64,000 bases of DNA, from NCBI GenBank assembly GCA_015680905.1, contig CM027377.1, forward strand, positions 14,470,501 through 14,534,500, in the 5' to 3' direction. Shown here piece after piece: positions 34,077 through 46,304 of the stretch. Every line of letters starts with the position of its first letter. The stretch's first letter is position 1. This DNA comes from Coptis chinensis. Its lineage: Eukaryota; Streptophyta; Magnoliopsida; Ranunculales; Ranunculaceae. A model generated the notes under the pieces. The model was not told where the DNA came from and searched no databases. It saw only the letters and a list, made by a program, of their open reading frames with translations. The position numbers and the translations under genes are program-made.

Positions 34077-34254
34077 ATTACCCGCCCCTCCCCCCTCACT
34101 AGATGGGAAATTAGGGTCTCCCCCCTAAATACATACAAAAAAAAACTCGATCAACCTAAGTTGACTTTTTTTTTTTTGTGTACTTAGGGGGGGACCCTAA
34201 TTTCCCCATCTAGTAAGGGGAAATCCTAATTGGCTAATCTAGTAGGGGGGTAAT
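34077..34254. mobile_element. Small GC-skewed hairpin element (MITE-like)
   Basis: ACTAGATGGGAAATTAGGGT pairs with ACCCTAATTTCCCCATCTAG about 80 bp downstream. TCCCCCCTAAATACATAC pairs with GTGTACTTAGGGGGGGA. Outer TATTACCC and GGGGTAATA also pair. The centre is A- and T-runs. The family was not determined. Confidence 0.6.
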
Positions 34255-37200
34255 ACTAGTTAACCCAAAGGTATATGCTGAATGATTGATGCTTCCCTAC
34301 TATATATGTTTGGTGCTAAGTACTAGATGCATGCTTACCACATTTGTGTCTATTGAATATAAGAGAATTGAACCAAAGTGGTCTGTCATGGGTGCTTCAT
34401 GCTTGCTTATCAAAAGTTAGAATGTGTATTCAATTTTTTTCATTGTTGAATCTATTGAGAGAAGTATGTTGTAAATTAGATTATTCAATAGAACTGAGAA
34501 GAAGATAATAGTTTGGTTAATAATCTGGGTAGAACATGTGTTCACGAAAGTATCCATACTTAAGTTCTTATTTGTATAATTTCATTTTGTTGTTTGTTGA
34601 ATTTTTTTAGGACAACTGTTTAGTGGCCTATTTAATCTCATGTGCAGTCTTAGGCTGTGTTAAATTTTAGGTATTCTGTATTTATGATACTTTATTGTTC
34701 TATCTATATGGGATTATTGGATGTGTTAAAATTTTCTTGGTTGGTAACTTGGTTCTTTAAAGTACTTTGAGCTGAATTGGTCGTGTTTACAGTATGTAGC
34801 TGGTAATATATTTTTGGCTCTACTTTTCATATTTGTTTGGGCTATGTTATATTTGTTTAGTATGCTCAATTTTTGTTTCAACCATTTTGTCATTTTGCCG
34901 GGGTATATGAGAATATGGGTATATCATCTGATTGGATCTGTGATAATTCATTGGCATAATGTTACTAAATAATGATACATGTTTATCCATGTTTACTTCT
35001 CACAGTCCTTAATTGATCAAATTTCAATGGCATGGGAGCCATGTTACCATGATAATTCCACCGAGCACATTCTCACAGTCCTCTGTGTTTCTTGGGGGTT
35101 TCGAAAGGATGTCACCAAATAGAAGTCAGACCCAACAGGACCTAATAAATATTGATTCCTTTTTCATAATTGATTTATTTTCTTAAAATGTTGTCATTTA
35201 TAACCAACATTCCTTGTTTTGTTGTTCTAAAAGTTAAAGCTTGGATATTGAATGATGATGACTCCGTTAGCAGAGCTACTCAGGGGAATATATAAATGGT
35301 TGGTTATGGATAGTTGGGAAAATACTTGCGTAAGGCAATTACATCAATTAACTAGGCAACCTTATGTCTTTTTATTTTAATAGGTTTTAATTTGCGAATT
35401 AGGATGTGATTCTATGCACATTCAATCCACGATATTAACTCATTATCTTTGTTCTGATCTGGCCTTTAGTAGTAGAGTATCTTCTTCTTTGGAGATACTA
35501 TTTTAGCATATTGTTCATGATTGCTTAGAAGCTTTTTACCATTTTATTTCTATGCAATTTTAAAAGTTGGAGTTCTGTATCATAGCATATTGTTAGAAGC
35601 TTACAATTTTATTTCTATTCAATTTTAAAAGTTGGGGTTTTGTTTTTTCTGTTTCTTTAAAAAAAAAAATGGTATATGGACTCAAGTTTGTGTAGATTGT
35701 TTAATTTTGTTGGCACTCATAGGCCACGTTATTATCCATGAGCATGGTTTTCAACGTGTAAAAAAATTATATAATGAGACGAGATGAACAAATTATGGAG
35801 GCAACCGAGGGATATGAATATAAGCTATCGAGGTACAGTCATGAATTATCAATGTAAGTTCTATCAATAAAATTTACCAAATATTTATAGGGAGACATAT
35901 TTATAATCTACTTTCATTGAGTAACAACAACCTTCTTGAATTGCTATTAATATTTCTTTATAGAACGTGCATGCATATGATCTTTTGTTTTGATCTGGAA
36001 AATGGGCCCTTCTTCTCTTTAAGTCAGAGAAAGCTTTTAGAAACCCTATCAAGAGGTGATCAATGCAATAATGAGTGCATATGATGCTTTTGTTTTGATT
36101 CCAATTGGAGGTGGATAGAGCCTTACTTACCAGGTAACAACAATGGTTTAGAACATCTTTATAGAATTGCTAATTAGGATTATATTCAAAGAACAATGAA
36201 ATATTTTGGAAAATTTGTTTATGTAGATAGTTAATTAACTTGTAGTTCAATTTCCTTTTACATTTTGCACATTTCAAGTGATCGAACATCGAAAGACGGT
36301 CCAATTCAAGATTTTTGAATGTTTGTGGTTCTTTGTATCAGTGTGCCAAACATGAATTTCAAATCACTTTTGCTTATGTAGAATTATTATATAGTCCTTT
36401 TATTAGTTGCAAAACAATGGATTGTAACCACAAACTTAATTTGCCCAGAATAACATTTTCAAAAGTTCAACGAGTATTTTTGCACTTTTGTATATTTTTT
36501 ATGTAACTATACAGTTCTCACAACTAGGTTTTTTTTTTTTTTTTTGTTAAGGTTCTTAGTTTTTGTTATGTTGTTTCCTTTTTGGGGCAATTTTTTTTTA
36601 TACTTAATTACATTGGATTAGGTGCAAGCTGAAATACTATCTTCTTGGGGTAAGCGGATGCGTCGTCGTCAATGTTCAAGCAAACTTATAGCATTGATAG
36701 TGATCTCAAGAACTTTAACTGAGTATTCATTGTGTGGTTATGATGATTGATAACTTTGATCTCTCATCTTAGTGTAAGAGTCTAATATATAGACAGGTTT
36801 ATAGCAGGGTTTTGCCTATTGGCTTTGCCCATTTTATTGTGATTTTAGCGGTTATGAGGTACAAAATCATGTTGCTTTAATGCCTTGAAGTCATTGGCGT
36901 GACTCTATAAAAACCCAGTAAGAAAAATCTCTCATCTTGGTCACATTTGTATTGATCAGGAAATTTGTCGTCTTATGCAACTGATATGGTTCATTAATCA
37001 TAAAGTTTATTAGCGTAATAGCTTTAATTTATTAATTTTTTTCTTGAGTGAAGTGCCAAATATGATATTTTGTTTACTCTAGGATTTTTTATTTATTTAT
37101 TCAGTTTTAAGCAATCTTTTTCTAATATTTCGGTGTTCTTAACAAGTAGAAAAGCATAAAGAAGAACTTGAAGCTCTGCTTATCATACAGTTCCAGGCTT

Positions 37201-37638
37201 GAGACAAGTTAAATGGTTTGTATATCATGCTCAACGAATATTATAGTTGTGATATTTTCTCTTTTGACTCCTTGATATATAATTAGGTGAATTAGATAGT
37301 GATTTAATTTTTTGTTTTCTGCCTAATTAGGCATTTGTGAATGTGTCTGCATGTTTATGTGCATGTAACATTCGTGCAATTTATTTTAGGTTGAGCAATT
37401 GGTGAGAAAATTTTCTTGATCATGCACGATAGTTACATGCACAACCATTGATTTTGCCAATAGTCTGGCCATTGTGGTGTAATTAAACACATGATAAGAA
37501 CACCAGACTATTGCTATTTTAATAAAGCTTGGATAAGAACTTCAAGGGTTTAAATGTTAGTCAAGGAATCCTTCACACATGATAGCTAATTTATACTTAT
37601 ACTTCACTTATACCTGTACACTTTTGTTTTCATCATAG
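34255..37638. other. AT-rich stretch inside the Helitron candidate
   Basis: Mostly intron-like sequence rich in T-runs. One short plus-strand piece near 35780-35850 (RRDEQIMEATEGYEYKLSRY) ends at a GTAAG-type donor and could be an exon of an unidentified gene, possibly an upstream part of the CHUP1 fragment. Another at about 37153 (EELEALLIIQFQA) is weaker. Nothing else recognised. Confidence 0.35.
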
Positions 37639-38175
37639 GTTGATGATCGTTATGTTCTGAAGCATTTTGATTGGCATCATGCAATGAGAGAGGCATCTTA
37701 TGAATACCAGGACTTGATGAAATTAGGGAAGAGAGCCACTTCTTTTGTTGATGATCCAAAACTCCCCTGTGAAGTCAATATGAAGAAAATGTACTCATTA
37801 TAAGAAATGTATGGTTCTTTCACTAGGGATCATATCAACTTCATTTAAGTCTTATTTTGTAACCTACCAAAGACTATTGTTCACTATACATTGGCTCATT
37901 GTTTCATAGTGGAACAAAGTGTGTGTGCACTCTTACGAACACGAGACATGCCCATATCACGATATAGAGAGTTTGGAATTCCAGTTGATTGGTTGCAAGA
38001 TTCGGGTGTAGTTGGCAAGGTACTATTATCACTTTAAATTGTGTTATATGGGTTTTTGGACCATGCATGTGTGAGAGCCATTCATCATTAATGTTTGGAA
38101 CTGATAGCAGTTGCTTTCAAGTGCAGATCAAGCTTTCATCAGTACAGTTGGCGAGGAAATACATGATACATGAGA
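37639..38175 (+). pseudogene. CHUP1: CHUP1 (chloroplast unusual positioning 1) fragment, three exons
   Basis: 37639-about 37810 reads DDRYVLKHFDWHHAMREASY, EYQDLMKLGKR, SFVDDPKLPCEVNMKKMY, followed by an in-frame stop. 37910-38019 reads EQSVCALLRTRDMPISRYRE and FGIPVDWLQDSGVVGK before a GTACTA donor. 38127-38175 reads IKLSSVQLARKYM. The order and intron places fit the conserved C-terminal region of CHUP1, the actin-binding outer-envelope protein that positions chloroplasts. The N-terminal coiled coil, the proline-rich part and the extreme C-terminus are missing. The internal stop and cut ends mark it as a dead captured piece. The first exon also lacks the ADAL-type residues usual after HFDW. 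Confidence 0.8.
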
Positions 38176-40740
38176 TACGTATGTTTGATGTTTCATAGTT
38201 CTTAATACGTAACTTCGAGTGTATTCATCCTTGCTTACTTTCAATGACTGGTAAAATATGAACATGTAGGCATTTACTAAGTTTTTGATGAGTTCTAGGA
38301 AGCTACCATGCATATAATAGTTGGCTTTAAATAACCTAAAGAGAGGTAAGAATTCAAACACGAAGATTAATAGCTATTAAGAGTCAAGGTTAGGTATTAA
38401 TCATATTGAAAATTATTGTTTCATTCGAGGGGTTCATGAATTGTAAGAAGTTTTAGTCTCATAATGCATGATGTCAACATTGCCTTAATATATGTAATGT
38501 ATTTTCCCGTCTATTTGCTCCCCTTTTATGCCTCATTCCAAATATACATTCATTAAAGAGAATGCTGAAGAAAATGTTTGTCCAATACAGGTATTGGAAG
38601 CAGGGAAAATCCAATGTGAACTACATGGTGGCAAGTTTCAATAAATGTGGATATCCTGATTTGTGCTTATTGATCGATACCATACCAGGACATTGCCTAT
38701 CACGGCTGTTAGTGACATAGTCTGCGAATGCAAAGGTCACACATTCTTACTGTTTGAATTTTATATGAATATCATTAGTTTTCCATGTCCACTGTTATGC
38801 TACTCTCAAACTTAATACTCAATCTACCTCCAGTGATTCATCTTAATCATTTATTTTCAATTTTCAATTTTCTTTTTCTCTTACTATTTGCTAATACTTA
38901 GCAAAATATTTGGACAACCAGTAACCTACATACTCCAGGTATCCATGTACTATAGCATATGGATTGTATTGTGCTTATCACATGTGAAGGATAGAAATGA
39001 TAGTTCATGGCCTGACAATGGAGATAAGCTCATTTTGATAGTCGGCAATCACACTAAGAATGGTGATCAATTTGTAGTACAATATCGACACTAACTTGAT
39101 ATCCGTTTGATCAGCTAGGTAATGTCGCCATGTTTGCCACTAGAAATATATCTCATCAGTCTAGACACACCTTTAGAAATACAATGTCCAGCCTACAAGA
39201 TTGTCTACCTTAGATTCCAACTACACATACAACGCATAACCCTCGAGTCCGGCCACTAAAAACAAAAAGCAAGCCCGGAATATATAGGACCCTTGGTTAA
39301 CACAGAGACAATTGGAAAAGTAAGGAGAAGACAAAGTGAAAATGGAAGAACCTATACCTATCCCATTAGTTCCTGCTAAATTGTTCTAGCAATATCACAA
39401 GAGAGTAAAAGATGAATATCGTTAAATATATTTGTCCACACAATGCACATAATGAGTGAATTGTTTCAATTTCTTTTGATAATTTCCATAATCGTACTTA
39501 ACTCAGATATGGCTTTGCGACTACGGGTGAGTATCATACCTTTAATTACAAGTTTTTCTTTTTTCCCCCATTCTTTGGAAACGCGTGATATGATTGATAA
39601 TAACTGCTATATATATAGAGCTTTATATTGTTTCCAGAGTTTGGTAAACGTTTTCTCACATTATGAGATGGTGGCCTGAGAATGGAAGCATGTAATGTAT
39701 TTTGGTTGTGGTGATTTAAGACTAAATGATAAACAAAGACAATCTGATGTACATATGTTGGCATCATGGTTTCTCATATGTTCTTCACAAACAATGATTT
39801 AGACTAATCGATAGTGAAGAACATATGAGAAGCCATCTATAGGGAGTGAATGGGTAGATTTGTTTAGACTGTACGTAATTAGGTTGTTGTAGCAATAGCA
39901 CTGGCAAGTGCGGGATCACCTGTCTTTGTACCATATAAGGAAAGGCCAGAACCTACACAAGTATGATCCTTCTCCTCCCATGTACTCTTGTCCCCTCCCC
40001 TCTTCTCCTGTCCCCTCCCATTCATCCCATGTTGTTGTGTGGATGAATATGGTAGATACTGCTTTGCATGGGGATTTGTGGACTTGAACACGCTAACTGC
40101 TATGTTGATCACAATAACTGCTATATACACGAGTATTTTGTCTGCAAACTTGAAGCTGGGACTTATGAGATGTATCTAACGTCACATTCTTACTGTTTTC
40201 AAACTTTCAAAAGCAATTTTCCCATTTCCTTTTTTGTGTGTTAGAATGCCTTCTTTAGCTTGCTGACATTTTCCCTTTTTTCCCTCATTATTGCTTCAGA
40301 CAAAGCAAGGACAATCGTTTGGAGTAAAAGCATTGAGGAGCGCACTCCTGTTGTACCAGACTGAGTATATAGTAACAATGAAGTCAATGGGATAAGCAAC
40401 TTTTGATGAAAAGGTGTGTTCTGCCAGTCAGTCCATTATTGTTTTTGCAGTTATTTTGTATATATAATTGCTTGCATTATTGATTAATTTTAGAAATATT
40501 GATTTATTAAAAAAAAAATGTTTCGTTCATAACAACAACATTGTTTGATTATGTGATTCAATTCTAATTCGATCAAAGTCGTAGGCTACTTTGTGAGAAC
40601 AATGAAACAAGCGGAGTTCACACACTTTAACAGTTGGAAAGTGAATTATTGTCAACTGTGATGAAATATGAGAAATACACTTACATAGGACTTTTAACTT
40701 TGGAGAAAACGTGACGAATTGAAGAAGAAAGCATATAAAC
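38176..40740. other. Stretch with unassigned exon-like pieces and a hairpin
   Basis: Exon-like open pieces occur near 38590-38710 (QGKSNVNYMVASFNKCGYPD), 39010-39090 (WPDNGDKLILIVGNHTKNGD), 39882-39960 (VVVAIALASAGSPVFVPYKE) and 40299-40360 (DKARTIVWSKSIEERTPVVP). I cannot assign them to families. They may be further captured fragments. Confidence 0.3.
39766..39836. repeat. Short near-perfect hairpin, 23-bp arms
   Basis: ATGGTTTCTCATATGTTCTT continuing CAC (39766-39788) pairs with 39814-39836 with one mismatch, across a 25-nt loop. The size is like a small MITE remnant or a miRNA-type fold. Nothing ties it to a function. Confidence 0.6.
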
Positions 40741-40820
40741 CCCTAGGGCTGTGAGTTCTACTTGGTAGGAATATAGGAGCGCCTACTATTATATATTAAA
40801 TCTTTATTGCGATCTTGGTT
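40741..40820 (+). repeat. 80-bp direct repeat, copy 1 (upstream of the CIP7-like piece)
   Basis: CCCTAGGGCTGTGAGTTCTA and the following 60 bases recur at 42132-42211 with a handful of substitutions. This copy ends about 8 bases before the first CIP7-like codons. Confidence 0.8.
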
Positions 40821-40828
40821 AATTAAGT

Positions 40829-42138
40829 AAGGAATTGGTGGCTTCTGGAAAAGACTTCAGTGGAGAATTTAGTAACAACCGAGCAAATGTACATGAAAAG
40901 GAGTTGGAAGGTGGAAGGGGAGGACATAGGAGGCTAACTAAAGATGATTTTATGGTCCATAGGCGAGAAAACTAGTTTGGTCTTATGAATTCACAATTAG
41001 ACCCATTGGATGGAAATGAGCTTGGTCATTCTTCTGATAATTGGGATAGGAGGCCACCACATGCTGTGATTGATGAATCTTTTGTAGTTCCTTTTAGATC
41101 AGGCTTACAAGATCAAAGTAGAACTGACAGCCAAACCCCTATTGATATGGATGCTGAGTTTCCATCAGGGTAGCTGGATATAGAATACCCATCCAGTAGA
41201 GTTCAAAGTCATATAAGCTATGAACCAGAAGATATGAGCTTGATTCGAGTGTGTGGAACAGAGTGGGAGTCCATTGGTTATGACCCTGCAATAGACTATG
41301 ATATGCAGGTACAAGCTGATGATGTTGGTAGTGTACACAGAACAGAACCCAATATGGTATAGTGAGGGATGTTAAGGAAGGGTAAAAGGAGTTAGTCAAG
41401 GATGAGTATTCAAAAGGTCAAGATAGTCTGGAAAAGAGGAAGATAGAGGCCGCGATTAGGAAAGGGAAGCCCTCTAAGTTGGGTCCTTCAACTGAAACAC
41501 AAGCACGAGCAGCAGTCTAAGGGGACTTCAAAGCTGATCTTCAGAAAATGAAAAAAGAAAATGTATAGCTCCTTCCCTTTTTTTTAGCCGATATTGCCTA
41601 TATTGGAAAAAGAAAACATTTGAGAAATGAACGATTTTGAGCTTGGCTAGAATATATTATTCTTTAGCATTTAAGTGTGTTGTGTTCATACTGTCTTGAC
41701 TTACAAAAACTTAAATATTTAATTTCAGGAAGAAGAAGAGTTGAAATGGCTGGAAGCTTTAAAGAGAGAGAGAGAGGCAAAAAAGAATTGCAGGAAGAGG
41801 CAACTCAAGTCCTGCTCAATCACAACATCCCTCTCAGATGAAACCAAGGTTGCCAACAAAGCTTTCTCCAAACTCACATAAAGCATCAAAGTTCAGTGAC
41901 TCGGATCCTGAATCATCGTCGCCTATACAAAAGTTACCCATCAGAACTGCTTCTATGGGATCTAACGGATCCGAGAAAGTCAGTAAGCCCAGCAGACTTA
42001 GTAACAGTGGTCGCTTAGCTGTAAACAAATTAAGCCACTCAGTGTCATCACTACCTGAGCTAAAGAAAGAAAAAGATGTGACTACACCTTAACCAAAGGT
42101 ACCAACCACACGAACTAGAAGACTGTCAGAACCCTAAG
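40829..42138 (+). pseudogene. COP1-interacting protein 7 (CIP7)-like fragment, two exons
   Basis: 40829-about 41570 reads KELVASGKDFSGEFSNNRAN, GHRRLTKDDFMVHRRE, VIDESFVVPFRSGLQDQSRT and, after further stops, WESIGYDPAIDYDMQV. 41729-42138 reads EEEELKWLEALKRERE, then in another frame PRLPTKLSPNSHKASKFSDS, SSSPIQKLPIRTASMGSNGS, ending RRLSEP at a GT donor. This is the conserved middle of plant CIP7-like proteins; CIP7 is a nuclear protein that binds the photomorphogenesis repressor COP1. Stops occur near 40973, 41172 and 41361, and there are shifts near 41810 and 42090. The N- and C-terminal parts are missing. It is bounded on both sides by copies of an 80-bp repeat. Confidence 0.8.
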
Positions 42139-42211
42139 GTTGTGAGTTCTACTTGGTCGGAATATAGGAGCGCTTACTATTATATATTAAATCTTTATTG
42201 TGATCTTGGTT
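42132..42211 (+). repeat. 80-bp direct repeat, copy 2 (downstream of the CIP7-like piece)
   Basis: Partner of 40741-40820. It overlaps the last codons of the CIP7-like piece and continues into intron-like sequence. Confidence 0.8.
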
Positions 42212-45200
42212 ATTGGTGTTCATTGGACACATCTGGAACAAGTTAGAATATATATATTGTTTAATGAAACATGAAAAATGCAAATTTGATGAATACGAGT
42301 TTGTGAAAGTTAATTATTTTCCTACTTATTTTCTTGAATGGTATTTAGGATAAAGGAGGTGTTTATGCTAGATAAATGATTGAGATCTAGAGGACATGCC
42401 AGCATTGATCTCACAACATTTCTTAATGGATTGAATCACATGGCTATAAGAATTTATTTAGAGGATAATGGTGTGATCTTAGATTTTAGAGACTATTGAT
42501 GGTAATAATTGTAACAACTGGAATGGGAAAATGATTTTCATATTGTCAGACAGAGGTCTTAAAAGGCTTGGAATTGGTTGCATCTCTTTTGCTTTATAGA
42601 TTGTTTTGTGTACTCAATGATCTGACATTAGAAGGCTGACCGTCATGAATGTGGACGTGTTGCATGCTATTGTCATTAAGCAGCTCTTGATTATTGGATG
42701 TAGTGGAAGCCAATATTAATGTTATTTCAAGCTAGCATGCATACTATTCGTTGCAATGAGTTAAAAAAATTTGTAAATATCGTTGAAACAGTTGCTACTT
42801 TGACGACATATTTATACTTTGTGGAACTAATAAACTACAAAAGTAATAGGGGGAAAGAGACTTATTCTTTTACTTTATAGTACATCAGTTTTTCACTCTC
42901 TCTTAGCTGATTTGTGAGTATTTTTTTTCTTTCGATAAACACAACTCTAAATTGATTCGTGAGTAACAATGTCTACTAAAGGGAACTCAGCATAATGAGA
43001 AAACACTTAAAGAAAAGCTAAAATTATTTACATTTACATTAAAAATTATTTACAATATTCATGGCAGCTGTCTACAGGGTTGCACCTGCAAGTTAGAGGT
43101 TTCAATGGATGTAAGGTGTACTATAATATCAATATAGATTTCGTGCCCGTTCACTGAAACTTACACCTTACATCCATTGAAAGGTGTAAGTTTACACCAA
43201 ACATCAAAAGCTTTTGGTTCACCTCTACATGTCCAATGGTAGTATTGCTTCCCGTATTAAAGGTAAAGAGCCATACAAAATTATGTCTCTATTGTATATA
43301 ATATCTTGAAGTTTTGCTTATAGGAATCCTTAATGTTATTCCTTTGTAACTTTCAGCAATTACTTTGTCATTGGTTAGGCGTGTCTTCTTTTTTTTTTTC
43401 AAAAAATAGGTTGGGAGGTGATGAGTGGTCTACTGAATATGCCATTTGCTAGACTTTCTTTCTTGATGTAATCAATTAAATAGGAAGAACATATTTTGAT
43501 TTTTTATACTATGACATATATATATGACATCCTTTCATATGTAACTGACTACTTTAGTCTCAAAATAATAAAGGGATCTTGAAATGATGTACCCACATTG
43601 CAATTAACTACACAAAAATGTGTAGTGCAGTGCATAATTAATGTAAAATTTTATAGCAAGTCCAGTACCAGAGGAGTTAAAAGCATATATGGAGCCATTA
43701 CCCAGTGATGAGAACTTGAGATTTTCGTTTGTTCATTGCAATGTGGGTATGACTGGAAGGGTATGGCTTGGTTGAGCATGGATCTGTGTATCACACCTCA
43801 TTCAGAAAATCAATAGCTTTAAAGCTTTTAATATGGGTAACTGTTAGGTAGCTATCCTCACCTCCACCCACCCCCTCTTTTATGTTTATATATAGTGTTG
43901 CAGTTTGACATACAAACCAATACATGCTATAAATTGGAACCTCGATAAATTGACATACTTGGGACCATGCAAGAGCTATTAGTTAAGTGGGGTTATCGAT
44001 AAGCTGATATTAACTTGTGAAAACATAAACTTTTCAAAAATTGAGTGTTATATATCTTTGCATTGTACGTGTCTAAGAAAAAGGAAGTCGTGCCTTAGAT
44101 AGATATTCATGTATTGCTTCTACGTCCTACAAAGAAAATTATTACACATATACAAACATGAGATTTATGAGTCCTTGATAATTAGCATGTGTTTGGTTCC
44201 TCTACTTATTTTGATGACTTATCATGATGGTTGTTTTGAAGTGAATTTCAAAACATGCGTAATTAATTTTTGCAGCGACTGTATGACATACGTACACCTT
44301 AAGAGTTGGTAGCGACTGTATGACATACATACACCTTAAGGGGGTGTAAAGAAATAGTTGAATTTATGCAACAACAAGCTTTGTTGGAAAAGTCGTATGA
44401 AGTGAAGGCCGCAAAGAGTCAAGGTTATTAATGTAAGTTTCTAAAACTTCCAACAAGTGGTATAAATGGAAACATGTGCTATTCTTTTTACATGCAAGTA
44501 TGAAACTAAAAAACTATGGTCTCCAATTCATTATCAAATTTAAACTATATGGCCCGACCCAAACAAATTTTATAGACCGATACAAATTAATAACATAACG
44601 AGCTTTTGCTTTTATAAACGGTTGGGTCTTTAATCAATTAAATCATTAACTATTCAATGTACAACATTTAAATGAGATGAAGAACATCTACTAGCATAAC
44701 TGTACTTATAGAGAAGACCAATAAGATGGGGAAAAAAATCCTAGAATAATAACAACATAAAAACATCTTTAACAAATTGCATACTATAAGAGTAGCAAGG
44801 TTAAGTGATTGTATTTGAAATGACACGGGTATGCATGCTCAAATACAAGTACCATATGATATGATAACTTAAATAAATTGCATTCCTTGAGTATCCTTGA
44901 ACGATTTTTATGACCCAAAGTTTGTATACATCTACAAAGAAATATATATTCCTCAAACCCAACTGAAAACCAAATGGCATTGGGAAGATGAAATATTTTC
45001 ATTACCGACTTACGAGTTGTTTAGTAAATCAATTTTATTATTATTATTATTATTATTATAATTCATTAATAAATTTAACATAAATACGGATTTTGGAGTT
45101 TTTTTTTCTTCGTTTCAAGTAATTGTGTAGTGTATGATCATTGTATTTTTTTTTCAACTTATAGATTTCTCCCCTGTAATGTGGGTGCAATTCCCATTCC

Positions 45201-45729
45201 ATTATAGTTAGTATTTAATTTGAGACTTAGATTTTATTAGAACTTGACTACTTAAATTTGTTGCATAACTTGCAGTTGTAGACATATATTTGGTTCAATA
45301 TACTTACGAAATAACAGGTTTGAATTTTCTTTTCATACTTCTTCTCCAGCATTTTATTCTATTGACGTGGAGTTTTGTTACACCCTAGCATTTGACTAAG
45401 TTCAAGACGAGGAGAATATGGGTAGATAAGTGAGAGCACTTTCTTGGTTTACATTGAGCTTAATTATTTAGTAGTTACTGCTATTTTGCTTATCATTAGC
45501 AACTGTTGTAGTGTGGACTCAAGAGCTTTCTCTCTTAAAGCATAAATGTTTTGCATAATTCTTTATTGCTTATCATTCTCTTTATTGTTTTAAGTCTAGA
45601 ACGAAATCTGGCAAATAATTGGCGCTGGGAATTTTGATCAATTAATTTATTCTATAAATTTTAATATAGTTTGGAAATAAGATTTTTGATACATAATAAT
45701 GAAATAAAAAAAATTATATAAAAACGGTC
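42212..45729. other. AT-rich distal part of the Helitron candidate, no gene
   Basis: No recognisable gene. It contains a 21-bp perfect inverted repeat (43100-43120 with 43162-43182), a 28-bp direct repeat (44276-44303 and 44313-44340, CGACTGTATGACATAC...) and a (TAT)n run near 45035. Confidence 0.5.
43100..43193. repeat. Two overlapping, competing inverted repeats
   Basis: TTTCAATGGATGTAAGGTGTA (43100-43120) is the exact inverse of 43162-43182. The same middle strand also offers AAACTTACACCTT (43157-43169), which pairs with AAGGTGTAAGTTT (43181-43193). The two folds cannot form together. Confidence 0.7.
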
Positions 45730-45759
45730 CCCGTTCGTTGAACGGGTCCAAAAATCTAG
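45730..45759 (+). other. Helitron 3' terminus
   Basis: Stem CCCGTTC/GAACGGG with loop GTT, spacer TCCAAAAAT, then CTAG followed by T. Hairpin, spacing and CTRR end agree with the Helitron rule. Confidence 0.8.
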
Positions 45760-46304
45760 TAAGTACCAATAACTCCACCAACAAATTACACCGACAGACA
45801 CGTGGATATGATATCCATTTCACCTTTAGTTACAATTTTCTTTCATTTTAGTTTCAAAGCACACGTGGGAGCCCATTTCACACTTATTTGCAAATTCTAC
45901 TACCACTTTAACTTAAATTGTTTATATAAAAAATACTAGCCCTATGATTATTATTTTCTCTCAAAAAATTTGTCGTTTTTTTACTCTTCAATGAATCTTC
46001 TACACATTTTATTTTTTTTCTTCTACACCGACAAAGTTTTATTAGTCTAGCATTAGAGAGACACAAGTCACAACTATAGCAAGACAAACAGAATTAATCA
46101 TATAATAGATTTTTTAGAATTGGTTCACGATTCTTATTAGTCTATTAGATATGTGATGAGAGATGCAAATGATCAATTCAAAAAACCAATTCATCCATCC
46201 ATGGTAAGAGAAAACTATCGTCAGTTGCTAAAAAAACTACTCCATTTATACAATGTGTGTTTTTATATATATTTTCTTTTGAGTTATTTTTGGTTTGTTC
46301 AAAC

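Larger units (their letters stand above)
26309..45759 (+). mobile_element. Candidate non-autonomous Helitron carrying host gene fragments
   Basis: The 3' end is textbook: a perfect 7-bp stem with a 3-nt loop (CCCGTTC-GTT-GAACGGG, 45730-45746), a 9-nt spacer, then CTAG (45756-45759) followed by host T. The proposed 5' end at 26309, TCTATCTAATAAAAAGCAAT, resembles plant Helitron 5' starts and follows an A, as expected for insertion between A and T. Between them lie truncated, intron-bearing pieces of at least five unrelated genes, all on the plus strand. No Rep/helicase was seen. The 3' end is well supported. The 5' end is uncertain, because an inverted-repeat partner of 29768-29952 lies outside it at 25834. 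The true element may be shorter, or two elements may overlap. Confidence 0.5.
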
